Positions 26,981 through 36,261 of a stretch of DNA of 64,000 bases are shown one piece after another; the stretch's first letter is position 1; every line of letters begins with the position of its first letter. The notes beneath the pieces were generated by a model. It had not been told where the DNA came from. It was given only the letters and a program-made list of their open reading frames with translations, and ran no database searches. This DNA comes from Vibrio toranzoniae (GTDB lineage Bacteria; Pseudomonadota; Gammaproteobacteria; Enterobacterales; Vibrionaceae): assembly GCF_024347655.1 (NCBI RefSeq), contig NZ_AP025515.1:434001-498000 (forward strand), written 5' to 3'. A program made the translations under genes and the position numbers.

Positions 26981-27277
26981 TTACGCTATTTTGTTGATTT
27001 GAATAGCGTCTTGTAATTGAGTACGTCCAGCATCAATAATGAGGAAGCCGGATGCGTCATCATTCTTCTCAACTCGCACCTGGCCGTTGAAGCCACTTTG
27101 CGACAATTTTTTTGCTAACTGCTCTGGCGCCGTTTCAAAAACAATATCCATGAAAGGCAAAAGCTCAGCATCAACAAAGCCATACTCGTTAAACCGTTCC
27201 ATTGCTTGAGATAAATGGTCTGAGTCCGTGAATTCAATAATCTCTACTACTTCTTCCAACAACATTTTCGATTCCAT
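26981..27277 (-). CDS. Hypothetical protein, 98 residues
   Basis: 98-residue acidic protein (MESKMLLEEVVEIIEF). It appears to be a small alpha/beta protein; I recognise no family. A second ATG four codons inside (27265) has GGA at a better distance and may be the true start. It lies upstream of the HEPN-like gene on the same strand, so the pair may act together. It lacks the nucleotidyltransferase motif of classical HEPN antitoxin partners. Confidence 0.6.
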   Translation of the reverse strand: MESKMLLEEVVEIIEFTDSDHLSQAMERFNEYGFVDAELLPFMDIVFETAPEQLAKKLSQSGFNGQVRVEKNDDASGFLIIDAGRTQLQDAIQINKIA

Positions 27278-27499
27278 ATTCGCCAGAAAGTGACTAACAC
27301 AAACACGTACGTTTTGCTTACATACATTTTTGTGCTCAAAGACAATCCTTAAGTTATCGCAAAATCATAACATATTAACACTCGTAAAATAGGCTTTATT
27401 TACCTCTAAGCTATTGGGAATACTAGAGAACAATAGAAAACTAGTCAGGCGTGCTCAAGCCAATATCGTCTGTTTAAGTGCGGTAATCTGTTGGAGGTT

Positions 27500-29284
27500 T
27501 CAAGCTAGAATAGACTGAGAATCACTCGTTTCAACAATTGACTCTTTCAACAAACCAGCATAAATACCATTCAGAGCAACCAACGATTGATGGTTACCTT
27601 GTTCGACAATTTCTCCCTTCTCCAACACCAAAATTGTATCAGAATGACGAACAGTGCTCAGACGGTGTGCAATCGCAATCACGGTTTTTTCCCTGAAAAG
27701 ACGCTGCATCGCTTTTTGGATGAGATCCTCGGTAATGGAATCCACCGAGCTAGTTGCTTCATCAAGCATCATCAACTGCCCACCCTGGGCGACCGCTCTT
27801 GCGAACGAAATAAGCTGCGTTTGCCCCACAGACAAATTTGAGCCGTTCTTTTCCAAGTGGAAGTCATAACCTTGTGGCAATTGTTCAATAAACTTATCGG
27901 CGTAAACATAACGCGCTGCCTGCTCAACCTCGGTTTTAGATAAATGCGTTTTACCCAACGCAATATTGAACTGAATTGTCTCTTCAAATAAGTGCACGTC
28001 TTGCATCATCATTGAGAACAAATGAGCTGAGTCTTCGCTTGAAATCTGCGACAGCTCAATACCATTCAATAAAATGCTGCCCTCATAGTTTTGATAAGTT
28101 TTAGAGATCAAACGCAGAATCGTAGACTTGCCAGATCCAGTGGAACCGACAAGCGCAATTTGATGTCTCTTCTCCAATACAAAAGAGACATTTTTCAACA
28201 CATACGGAGCATCGCCTTTGTAGCGGAAACTCACGTTCTTAAACTCAAGGCTCTCAAACTGCTCTAGCTGTTTTTCAACCTTGTTTGATGGCAATAAATG
28301 ACATTCTTCCTCTTCAGTTGGCTCAACAAACAGCTCTTCTATATGGTCAAACGCCGCGAATGAACTCTGAATCGAAGCGATCTGCGAGGTAAAATCACGG
28401 ATCGGGACAAACACTTTCTCTAACGTGTTGATGAAGGCGATCAACACACCTAAGGTTAGTGCGCCTTTAATCACTTGCTCAGAGCCATACCAAATCATGA
28501 TCGCGATGGTGATTGAGGTAATGCCAGAGATAAACGAAAACAGAATCGCATCGTATTTATTGATCTTTTTCTGCGCTCTCAAAAACTCATCAGTATAGCC
28601 TTGGTAGCGCTGCTCAACTTGTCCTTCCGCTCGGTACATCTGAACCGTTTTCATGCCAAACAAAACTTCTTGTAGAAAGCCAATTCCACGAGCAAGCGAA
28701 GATCGCGTGACTTTATACAGAGCGCGAAGCCGGTTTCTGACATACACCGTCAAGTACATCACTGGTGGCATGATAATCAACACAATCATCGTTAACTGCC
28801 AGTCAATAAAGAACATCATCACCAACAGAGCAATAGTATTAATACTGTCTTTAACAAGCCCAACAACCGACTGAACAAATGTCTCGCCGATGGTTTCCAA
28901 GTCACTGGTTAACCGTGAAAGTGTTACTCCAATAGGTGTGTTATCAAAATAGCGGCGCGGCAGTTTAAGCACACGAGAAAACAACACGGAGCGCATGTCC
29001 GTGATGGTATATTGACCCGTTTTACGCAGGTTATACGAATAGGTGGTATCCACCACATAACTCGCCACTAGCACGGCAACCAAGTAGAAAATGTACTCGA
29101 GCAGTCCATCCATATCCCCATGGCTCAAATGAACATCGATCACTTGAATGATAAGCCAAGGAAACAATAAGCTTGTGAGGACAGAGAGCGGAAGCATAGC
29201 AATACCCAGAATCGCAGAGCCTTTGTATTTCTTAGCAAACTTAAAAAAGTGCTTGAGGTACTTGAGATCAACACCTTTTAACAT
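27500..29284 (-). CDS. mdlB: ABC exporter half-transporter, MdlB-like (consensus ATPase site)
   Basis: 594-residue type IV ABC exporter subunit: six membrane helices in the first 310 residues, then the nucleotide-binding domain. Walker A is GSTGSGKST, Walker B ends MLDEATSSVD with the catalytic glutamate, and the H-loop is IAHRLS. The signature is LSVGQTQ instead of LSGGQ. Its start overlaps the stop of the upstream partner gene by seven bases, so the two are translationally coupled. It most resembles MdlB of the MdlAB/SmdAB multidrug-type heterodimers. The substrate is unknown. Confidence 0.85.
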   Translation of the reverse strand: MLKGVDLKYLKHFFKFAKKYKGSAILGIAMLPLSVLTSLLFPWLIIQVIDVHLSHGDMDGLLEYIFYLVAVLVASYVVDTTYSYNLRKTGQYTITDMRSVLFSRVLKLPRRYFDNTPIGVTLSRLTSDLETIGETFVQSVVGLVKDSINTIALLVMMFFIDWQLTMIVLIIMPPVMYLTVYVRNRLRALYKVTRSSLARGIGFLQEVLFGMKTVQMYRAEGQVEQRYQGYTDEFLRAQKKINKYDAILFSFISGITSITIAIMIWYGSEQVIKGALTLGVLIAFINTLEKVFVPIRDFTSQIASIQSSFAAFDHIEELFVEPTEEEECHLLPSNKVEKQLEQFESLEFKNVSFRYKGDAPYVLKNVSFVLEKRHQIALVGSTGSGKSTILRLISKTYQNYEGSILLNGIELSQISSEDSAHLFSMMMQDVHLFEETIQFNIALGKTHLSKTEVEQAARYVYADKFIEQLPQGYDFHLEKNGSNLSVGQTQLISFARAVAQGGQLMMLDEATSSVDSITEDLIQKAMQRLFREKTVIAIAHRLSTVRHSDTILVLEKGEIVEQGNHQSLVALNGIYAGLLKESIVETSDSQSILA

Positions 29285-31044
29285 GCTGTTGCCTCCGTTT
29301 CATTCTGCTGTAATTGCCATGTGTCGTAATAATAATCGCACGATTTTAGTAACGTGGCATGGCTGCCCTTGGCAATGACCTTACCTTCATTTAACACGAT
29401 AATTTCGTCCATATATTCAAGGGCATTTACACGGTGTGAAACCACAAGAACAGACTGATTTTCTAAGCGTTTAAACAAGCCTTCCAATATTTTTCGTTCT
29501 GTTTCATAGTCGACAGCGGATAAAACGTTATCCATGATGATCAGATCGGTCGGTTGCAACAGGGCTCGCGCAATACTCAGACGCTGCTTCTGGCCACCCG
29601 ACAGCATGATGCCTTTTTCACCAACTAAGGTTTGATCTCCACCTTCAAAGCGTGTGACATCACCGGCCAACTGGCTGAGTTCCAGCACTTCATCAACCTG
29701 ACTTTTCGCCAAATCTGTATCTAGACTACCAAAACGAATATTGTCTTCGACGGTTGCGGAAAACAGGTAAGGATCTTGAGTAACGGTTTTAACATAACGG
29801 CGCAAGTCACTGCGTGAGAAGCTGGTTACATCTTTTTCTCCAAGGAAAACAGAACCTTCATGAACGTCCAAGTGATGGTTCAAACAGTTCACTAATGTCG
29901 TTTTACCCGCCCCTATGCCACCAAGTACACCGACTTTCTTACCCGCTGGGATATCAAAGCTGATGTTATCAAGAATCAGACGTTCTTCACCTGAATAACT
30001 AAAGCTGAGATTGCGAATGGAAAACGTTTTTCCCTTTAGGGACTCAATATCGTTCTCAGACAGTTTACCTTCATCAAGCTCTGGAACTTTAGCATTAAGA
30101 ATCGTCTGCACACTTTGAATGCCAACCATGCCTCGCTGATAAATAGTCGCGATCCTACCTAACTGCATCAATGGCATAGCGAGTAACACAGAGTAAGTCA
30201 GAAAAGCGGTTATCTCGCCTAAGGTAAGTTCCTGTCTCATTAACATGTAACCGCCAAAACCTAGGATAATGATTTTCATCAGGTCATTAGCATAATCAAG
30301 TACAGGCATAAAGAAGACTTGAATGCGGGTAATCTTGAGACGACACTCAAGCAATAGTTGGTTGAGTTTTTCAGTTTCCGCTATCACCCAAGGTGACATC
30401 TGTTGACTTTTAATCAGATCAATTCCAGACAAATAACTCATCAATTGAGCCGACAGGTTTTGTAATCGCTTCATATGTTCTAAATGCAGCGTTTTCATAC
30501 GTTTAAAGCCGACACGAAAAATCACAAAGGCTATTGAGATAGGAATAATCGAATAGAGCGTTAATTCTGAAGATATACGCCACATATAGAGAGGCGTCAG
30601 TGACAGTGCAAGTAACACATTGAAGAACTGGAGAAAACCTACGCCAAACAACAAACGTATGCCACTAAGGTCGTTATTGATTATTGAGATTAACCGACCA
30701 GAAGCAAAACGCTCATGAAAGCTATTAGGTAAACGATTGAGTTTTTGTAGAAGTGTACTTTTTAATGCCGCCTCAGTGATTCGGCCCGGGTTAAGCGCGT
30801 AAATACGAGACAGAATACGCACTACAACCATAGCGACTGACATGCCGACTACAATCCAAACATAATGTTGAAGCTGTTGATGACCACTAAATGAAGCATC
30901 ATCAATCAAATCTATCGATAATTGAATATAACGAGGGATCTCAACCTGTAGCCAGTTAACGAGGAAAATGAACACGACCGCCATCAAGTAAGAGGTGCGA
31001 TTCATGCGCAGGTAGTGGGCAATAAACTGTCTTTTATTCTTCAT
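29278..31044 (-). CDS. mdlA: ABC exporter half-transporter, MdlA-like (degenerate ATPase site)
   Basis: 588-residue ABC exporter subunit with six membrane helices then an ATPase domain. Walker A is GGIGAGKTT, the signature is a perfect LSGGQKQR, and the H-loop is VSHRVN. Walker B reads IIMDNVLSAVD, with asparagine where the catalytic glutamate should be. Together with the LSVGQ signature of the partner this builds one degenerate and one consensus ATP site, as in known heterodimeric exporters. First gene of the two-gene operon. Its promoter should lie in 31045-31205, before the Nudix terminator. Confidence 0.85.
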   Translation of the reverse strand: MKNKRQFIAHYLRMNRTSYLMAVVFIFLVNWLQVEIPRYIQLSIDLIDDASFSGHQQLQHYVWIVVGMSVAMVVVRILSRIYALNPGRITEAALKSTLLQKLNRLPNSFHERFASGRLISIINNDLSGIRLLFGVGFLQFFNVLLALSLTPLYMWRISSELTLYSIIPISIAFVIFRVGFKRMKTLHLEHMKRLQNLSAQLMSYLSGIDLIKSQQMSPWVIAETEKLNQLLLECRLKITRIQVFFMPVLDYANDLMKIIILGFGGYMLMRQELTLGEITAFLTYSVLLAMPLMQLGRIATIYQRGMVGIQSVQTILNAKVPELDEGKLSENDIESLKGKTFSIRNLSFSYSGEERLILDNISFDIPAGKKVGVLGGIGAGKTTLVNCLNHHLDVHEGSVFLGEKDVTSFSRSDLRRYVKTVTQDPYLFSATVEDNIRFGSLDTDLAKSQVDEVLELSQLAGDVTRFEGGDQTLVGEKGIMLSGGQKQRLSIARALLQPTDLIIMDNVLSAVDYETERKILEGLFKRLENQSVLVVSHRVNALEYMDEIIVLNEGKVIAKGSHATLLKSCDYYYDTWQLQQNETEATAC

Positions 31045-31206
31045 AAGGATTCTTTGCTTAAGGCAGGTTCACAGCGATTGGATATATAACTCAAGCTAAG
31101 TTGAACAATCGCAGAGGCAAATAGACACCAAAACAATTTAGCTAGTAGCATCAACCACATTGAACAACCTATGTACAATGCCAAACTACATGTTGTGTTT
31201 GACGCT

Positions 31207-31242
31207 GGGGAAAACCGCCCAAAGCCGGCCACTTTCAGGCGG
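31207..31242 (-). terminator. Intrinsic terminator of the Nudix gene
   Basis: On the minus strand CCGCC pairs with GGCGG and AAAG with CTTT around GGCCGG, followed by TTTTCCCC, about 50 bases after the Nudix stop codon. Confidence 0.75.
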
Positions 31243-31290
31243 AGCACAATTAACGAGCTTAAAAAAGGAGGTTTAGAAGTCGAAGACCAT

Positions 31291-31809
31291 TTACAACATC
31301 TCTTTAGCGATCAAGTGCAATAAAAATGTCTCACGTTCAATGCTCATGCCCTTTTTAGGGCTTTCCGCTATGGTTTTTTCATTATGGGCAATCGCTTCAT
31401 GGATATTCACCCAAACAGGCTTCATCCCGTTTTTCACTTCGTAGTCTTCGTAATCCGTCTCGCCAAGCTCACGATCAATCTTGCACGAATAACAATAAGA
31501 GATCATGTGCATCATGTCTGCATCGTCTTTATACCAAGGACGAAATTCTTCAAATATCCCGAACGGCTTAATACTGTGAATATTCTTAGCACCAGTCTCT
31601 TCTTCAAGTTCACGAACCATACCTGCGATCACGTCTTCGCCTTCGTCCAAGCCACCACCAGGAATGGTGTAGTCGTGGTAACGTTCCGTATAGAGCATCA
31701 GAACATCCTCACCATCTAAAACAATTGCACGGGCGGCATTGCGCTTATATACCGTTTTATTATCTAAGTGTTCGATATCTGGGTGAATTGTGGTTTTTAG
31801 GTGTCTCAT
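31291..31809 (-). CDS. Nudix hydrolase
   Basis: 172-residue cytoplasmic pyrophosphatase of the Nudix superfamily. The Nudix box GX5EX7REXXEEXG is intact: GGLDEGEDV followed by VRELEEETG at about residues 52-75. The substrate (nucleotide sugar, dinucleotide or damaged nucleotide) cannot be inferred. Single-gene unit with a terminator. Confidence 0.88.
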   Translation of the reverse strand: MRHLKTTIHPDIEHLDNKTVYKRNAARAIVLDGEDVLMLYTERYHDYTIPGGGLDEGEDVIAGMVRELEEETGAKNIHSIKPFGIFEEFRPWYKDDADMMHMISYCYSCKIDRELGETDYEDYEVKNGMKPVWVNIHEAIAHNEKTIAESPKKGMSIERETFLLHLIAKEML

Positions 31810-32180
31810 CGTTCTGACTGCTCAACTGAATTTGGGCGGCATCATATCATAACCAAGCGTAGATTAGAGGCTCAGAATGACCGACAAAACTCGGAAGATA
31901 TTATTTTTATCGCGGGGGATTCATGGTCGTAAGAGAATAATTCCCATCTTACAAACCTCGAGTCATAGGGTGTCTCTCTTTTTAAGGCCCCAACCTAACT
32001 GAGCTTGATCTCATGCTCAAAAAACAGTTAAAAATGAGGAAATATCAACCTATTTCAATATCTTGACCAAATTAGAACAACCTTTTCTTAAATCTAAAAT
32101 ATACTGGTTTATAGAGCTTTAAATTTAGTTCTGTAGAACTTAACACATTCACTTGTAGAGTTATCACTTAGGAGATAAAC
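31810..32180. promoter_or_regulatory. Divergent intergenic region, Nudix and lipoprotein genes
   Basis: 371 bases, no supported ORF, increasingly AT-rich towards the lipoprotein gene. TTAGGAG at 32169-32175 is the lipoprotein ribosome-binding site. No operator recognised. Confidence 0.35.
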
Positions 32181-32435
32181 ATGAAAAAAATTGGTTTGAT
32201 GGCTGTGTTTGCCCTTGTATTAGGCGGTTGTGCTAATGACTATGCAGAATATAGCGAAGGTCAACGTGTTTCAGTCGCTAACCCGGCATCGGTTTATTGT
32301 GTTCAACAGGACGGCGAATTGGACACGGTAACGGAAAATAATCAACGAACCACTTATTGTGTATTACAAGATGGTCAACGTATCGAACAGTGGGAATACT
32401 ACCGCAATAACCACGATCAGAAAGAAGACAGCTAA
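32181..32435 (+). CDS. DUF333 family lipoprotein
   Basis: 84-residue lipoprotein: a short basic N-terminus, hydrophobic core, then the lipobox LGGC at residues 14-17, so the mature protein starts at Cys17. The remainder matches DUF333 (NPASVYCVQQDGE, then YCVLQDGQRIEQWEYYR). The function of this family is unknown; homologues include YoaF-type putative lipoproteins. TTAGGAG precedes the ATG. An octanucleotide repeat starts two bases after the stop codon. Confidence 0.85.
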   Translation: MKKIGLMAVFALVLGGCANDYAEYSEGQRVSVANPASVYCVQQDGELDTVTENNQRTTYCVLQDGQRIEQWEYYRNNHDQKEDS

Positions 32436-32436
32436 T

Positions 32437-32476
32437 CTGTGATGCTGTGATGCTGTGATGCTGTGATGCTGTGAGC
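32437..32476. repeat. Octanucleotide tandem repeat
   Basis: CTGTGATG occurs four times in direct tandem, followed by one variant copy, CTGTGAGC. It lies just after the DUF333 lipoprotein stop codon. Confidence 0.95.
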
Positions 32477-32646
32477 TTATGACGCCACATCGATATAATC
32501 AGCATTATTTCTTCACAACTCTCACCCAATAAAATCCCATGATATTACGTAAACTGCCCGCGACTCAGCGGCGGTTTACTTTACCACAACATCAATTGAA
32601 CAGCGTTTTATTTATGACATAGCCCTGACATTGTGAATGTATCAGG

Positions 32647-32661
32647 TCGATAAAATATCGA
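32647..32661. promoter_or_regulatory. Palindrome upstream of the 225-residue membrane protein gene
   Basis: TCGATA AAA TATCGA, a 6-bp inverted repeat about 30 bases before the start codon, with GATC-like flanks. It could be an operator or a short hairpin. Confidence 0.3.
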
Positions 32662-32692
32662 TCTGTTACAGACATTTACATGTTAAATTGAT

Positions 32693-33370
32693 ATGAAAAG
32701 CCAACCTAAAAAAGAAGCAAAAGCTCATATGTCGTTTGAACTCCCTGAGTTCACGCTCTCACAATCCACCTCACAAGTTATCTATAAACGGTGTCAAACG
32801 GCGTTAGTCGTTTTAGCTATTGGTATTATCGTAAACTTGGCACTTCGAATTGATTTTATATTGTTAAATGGATCTGTTGGTGAAGTGTCAGTGACCGAAA
32901 TGCTGCAGCAGTTACTGCTTATTATTGCGTCTGGATCTTTTGCTTATCTAGCAAGAAAGAAAACCGAAGTTAAGCACGCAGCCCTGCTCATCAGCGCGTT
33001 TTTCGGTGTGATGTTTATTCGTGAAATGGATTTTTGGTTCGACAAGATCGTACATGGTGCTTGGGTTGTCCCTGCCCTATTGGTTTCTGGCAGTGCCATT
33101 TTCTATGCGATTAAAAATGGTAAACGAACCATTGACCAGCTTGCGCTTATTCTTGCATCTCCGCACATGAACCTTTTGGTTACTGGTGTCATGCTGTTAT
33201 TGGTATTTTCTCGTCTGTTTGGCATGGGCAGTTTTTGGCACAACGTTATGGGGGATGATTACGTGCGCGTGGTTAAAAACATCGCCGAAGAAGGTACTGA
33301 GCTTTTAGCCTATTGTTTGATTGCTTTTGCTAGCCTTAAAACGGTTCTTGGCATCACGAGAAAGAAATAA
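32693..33370 (+). CDS. Hypothetical integral membrane protein
   Basis: 225-residue inner-membrane protein with about six hydrophobic helices. Charged residues occur near membrane helices: FIREMDFWFDKIVHG in the middle and AEEGTELLAY near the end. Such conserved acidic, arginine and histidine residues would fit an enzyme or proton-coupled protein, but I do not recognise the family. The start is uncertain: an ATG at 32729 would remove 12 residues, and neither has a strong ribosome-binding site. It is convergent with the DUF218 gene, only four bases apart. Confidence 0.7.
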   Translation: MKSQPKKEAKAHMSFELPEFTLSQSTSQVIYKRCQTALVVLAIGIIVNLALRIDFILLNGSVGEVSVTEMLQQLLLIIASGSFAYLARKKTEVKHAALLISAFFGVMFIREMDFWFDKIVHGAWVVPALLVSGSAIFYAIKNGKRTIDQLALILASPHMNLLVTGVMLLLVFSRLFGMGSFWHNVMGDDYVRVVKNIAEEGTELLAYCLIAFASLKTVLGITRKK

Positions 33371-33374
33371 CGGC

Positions 33375-34271
33375 TTATCGCCACCAGCGATGTGTGTGGT
33401 CAGATTCTGGGTCTAAATATCGGTTCAACAAAGTCAGGTTTGTGTCTAGTAGCGCTAGATACTCCCTGACTTTTTTAATATCTGTATCTGCTGGAGTATG
33501 TTGAATACAGCGTTCCAATACCGGAAGTAAACTGTCTACAATATCAAACAGGGCTGACAACCCCGTCGAGCCTTTCTTCGTGAAGCTTTTCGCGACTAGC
33601 TCTTTTACAACAACTAAGGCTTCTAAAGAGAGCCTTTCTGGTTCTTGTCTTACTGACTCTAAATCTCGCTGAAATACCCCCGCGCAGACACCTTCAAGAT
33701 AGACTCGATAAGTCGTCAGTACATCCATCAATAAAAACAAATGCCCCTGAACACTTTGATGAGGGTATGGCACCGCAACATGAGCATCTAGCCGACGGTC
33801 TACTTGAAGTTCGATCCCAAGCGAAGAACACTCCTCAACCAGAACCTTAAGCAAGCCTTGTTCATCCATCAACGCTTGAACTTCGAAAATACGCTGTAAG
33901 TGGTAGTCATTGGAAACAAACGTCACCTTCACATTTTGCCCACGCGTAAACAGACCGCTTTCAATCATTTCTGAGGCCAAGTTCTGAATATTCTCAACCG
34001 TACTTGTCGATGCCTTCTCCAGTAAAATAGCCCCTAAGGTGAACGGATACTCACGCTGATCTTCAAGTTTTCGATAATATTGGTACATCACATCCGCTTC
34101 TGATCGGGTTTGGCCTTTGGTCACCCCACCGCAAAATGCAACCGCCAGTTTCTGATTAGATTCGACCGTAAGATAATCAACTAAAGCATCAATTCGACTC
34201 ATTCCTTCATCAGTCAATTTGTTCTCATTAAGTCGCTTACCCAGCACAATAAGGAGGTGATTAATGCTCAT
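33375..34271 (-). CDS. YdcF family protein (DUF218)
   Basis: 298-residue protein of the DUF218 family (ElyC/SanA/YdcF). The N-terminal strand HLLIVLGKRL is followed by AFCGGVT, SEADVMYQYY and SNDYHLQRIF, the family's conserved blocks. The C-terminal 90 residues are helical. No signal peptide, so probably cytoplasmic like YdcF. E. coli YdcF binds SAM in structural work, but its role is unknown. Confidence 0.8.
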   Translation of the reverse strand: MSINHLLIVLGKRLNENKLTDEGMSRIDALVDYLTVESNQKLAVAFCGGVTKGQTRSEADVMYQYYRKLEDQREYPFTLGAILLEKASTSTVENIQNLASEMIESGLFTRGQNVKVTFVSNDYHLQRIFEVQALMDEQGLLKVLVEECSSLGIELQVDRRLDAHVAVPYPHQSVQGHLFLLMDVLTTYRVYLEGVCAGVFQRDLESVRQEPERLSLEALVVVKELVAKSFTKKGSTGLSALFDIVDSLLPVLERCIQHTPADTDIKKVREYLALLDTNLTLLNRYLDPESDHTHRWWR

Positions 34272-34561
34272 TTTATGTTCAAGTCTCGTTTTGGTGTTCT
34301 GATGGAGTGAATTATGTATACAATACCTGTTAACAAAAGTATTTTTAAGTTCTTACATGTTGCTTACAATAACGCTCACTATTAATAGCAGTATCATAAA
34401 TCACACACACGAGAGCCACGTGCCACTGTAAAGCAAAAATAGCACGCTCTTGAGTTTCACCACCTATGCTTGTTAGCATTTGTCTCACTCAAAGAAATAA
34501 AGCTAACAAAACAAAATTTAACCAGAGTTCGTTCATCGAACCGTCTTCACAGGAAGTTACT

Positions 34562-35932
34562 ATGCTGTCTATTTTTGATATCTATAAAATTGGGGTCGGG
34601 CCTTCCAGCTCCCATACAAATGGACCAATGATCGCTGGGTTTAATTTTACACAAAAAATTGAATCTGTACTTGAACAAGTTGCTCGTATTCAGATCGACC
34701 TATACGGTTCACTGTCGCTAACAGGTATCGGTCACCACACCGATCGTGCAACGCTGTTAGGTCTGCTTGGCAACCGCCCTGATACTATCAAAATAACCAG
34801 CGCTAATTTAGCAATGCGTAAAGCGATTGAAGACAAATCTCTCATGGTTAGCGGTAACCATGAAATTCACTTCAACGTAGAAAGCGACTTACTATTCCAC
34901 AAAACTAACCTTCCACTTCACGAAAACGGCATGACTATCTCAGCCTTTGATGCAAGCGGCAGCCTTCTAGAAATGGAAACTTACTACTCGATTGGTGGTG
35001 GTTTCATCGCAACGGCTGACGAACTACAACACGGAAAAAAAGAGTCCGAAACAAAAGTAGAGTTCCCTTTTTCTTCTGCCGATCAGTTGTTGGAGTTGTC
35101 GGAACAAAATGGTCTCAGCCTGGGTGGTTTAATCCTGCGTAATGAAATTTCGTTCCAAGATATGGATGTAATTGACCAAAAAGCCGACCAGATCTGGAAG
35201 GTGATGTCACTTTGCATGCAACGAGGTTTTGATACCGAAGGTATTCTCGATGGTGGCCTAGAGGTCACGCGCCGTGCCCCTGCACTTTTGAAAAAGCTTG
35301 AGGCCAATGCTTCCATCGAAAGCGATCCCATGGAGATCATGGATTGGATCAACCTGTTCGCCTTTGCAGTAAGTGAAGAAAATGCGGCTGGCGGACAAGT
35401 GGTAACTTCTCCAACCAATGGTGCTGCCGGTGTGATTCCAGCCGTGTTAATGTATTACCATCGCTTCATCAAAGAACTTGATACAAAACAGCTTAAAGAC
35501 TTCTTAGCAGTATCTGGGGCGATCGGCATTCTTTACAAAACCAATGCGTCTATTTCTGGTGCTGAGGTTGGCTGTCAAGGTGAAGTCGGCGTATCTTCAT
35601 CAATGGCTGCTGCAGGCTTAACTGCATTACGTGGTGGTAGCAACGAACAGATCTGTATTGCTGCTGAGATCGCAATGGAGCACTCACTGGGCATGACATG
35701 TGATCCAATTGGTGGGCTTGTCCAAGTGCCGTGTATTGAGCGTAATGCAATGGGGGCAATGAAAGCTATTAACGCATCACGCATGGCGTTGAAACGTACC
35801 AGCAAGTGCCTTATCTCTTTGGACAAAGTGATCGAGACTATGTATCAAACGGGTAAAGATATGAACAAGAAATACCGTGAGACTTCTTTAGGTGGCTTGG
35901 CAGTGATCCATATGGCGCCGCCTTGTGAATAG
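34562..35932 (+). CDS. sdaA: L-serine ammonia-lyase (L-serine dehydratase)
   Basis: 456-residue 4Fe-4S enzyme that converts L-serine to pyruvate and ammonia. The N-terminal GVGPSSSHTNGP motif and the cluster cysteines spaced CX41CX10C (in GCQGEVG, MTCDPIGG and VPCIERN) are present. The C-terminus ends in a cysteine (APPCE), as in E. coli SdaA/SdaB, where the last cysteine acts as a fourth ligand. I chose the ATG at 34562, preceded by AGGAAG; the frame is open upstream without support. SdaA and SdaB cannot be told apart here. Monocistronic, with a terminator at 36051. Confidence 0.92.
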   Translation: MLSIFDIYKIGVGPSSSHTNGPMIAGFNFTQKIESVLEQVARIQIDLYGSLSLTGIGHHTDRATLLGLLGNRPDTIKITSANLAMRKAIEDKSLMVSGNHEIHFNVESDLLFHKTNLPLHENGMTISAFDASGSLLEMETYYSIGGGFIATADELQHGKKESETKVEFPFSSADQLLELSEQNGLSLGGLILRNEISFQDMDVIDQKADQIWKVMSLCMQRGFDTEGILDGGLEVTRRAPALLKKLEANASIESDPMEIMDWINLFAFAVSEENAAGGQVVTSPTNGAAGVIPAVLMYYHRFIKELDTKQLKDFLAVSGAIGILYKTNASISGAEVGCQGEVGVSSSMAAAGLTALRGGSNEQICIAAEIAMEHSLGMTCDPIGGLVQVPCIERNAMGAMKAINASRMALKRTSKCLISLDKVIETMYQTGKDMNKKYRETSLGGLAVIHMAPPCE

Positions 35933-36050
35933 CACAAATTAAAAATGATTAACTGATAGAAACCGAGACTATTGGAAACTACTGTAAGAAAAGCCTATAC
36001 CAAAACTGCATTCTTATAAGCTAACTTCTAACAGTGCTAACTATCCAGAC

Positions 36051-36078
36051 AAAGCCAGCCAACAACTGGCTTTTTTGC
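36051..36078 (+). terminator. Intrinsic terminator of the serine dehydratase gene
   Basis: AAAGCCAG and CTGGCTTT form an 8-bp stem with a seven-base loop, followed by TTTT, about 120 bases after the stop codon. Confidence 0.75.
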
Positions 36079-36183
36079 TAAAGAGCAAAGAGGTTTCCCT
36101 ATAAAGGCGCGATAAACTTTTTTTGTCGATGACTTTCGATCTAACGGAATGATTCAAAATACGTCACGCTTGTGTAAATAAAG

Positions 36184-36202
36184 GTAAATGATAATTATTA
36201 CT
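36184..36202. promoter_or_regulatory. Fur box upstream of the siderophore-interacting protein gene
   Basis: The sequence around AATGATAATTATTA matches the 19-base Fur consensus at 14 positions and lies about 60 bases before the start codon. Confidence 0.6.
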
Positions 36203-36261
36203 ATTGAGTGTTATCTTATTCAGGATTATCATGTGAAAATCAAACCCTAAGAGAGCCTTTC

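Noticed and set aside
31041..31247. 68-codon minus-strand frame overlapping the start of the MdlA-like gene by four bases
   Set aside because: It starts inside the intrinsic terminator of the Nudix gene, has no ribosome-binding site, and its sequence looks like translated non-coding DNA.
31140..31250. Sequence resembling part of a Vibrio integron attC site (TTGTGTTTGA ... AGGCGG)
   Set aside because: Only one half is similar, the pairing core sites are missing, and the GC-rich part is explained by a terminator hairpin.
34380..34561. Structured leader of the serine dehydratase gene as a possible glycine riboswitch
   Set aside because: Only a short hairpin (GTTCG/CGAAC) was found; the conserved glycine aptamer segments are absent.
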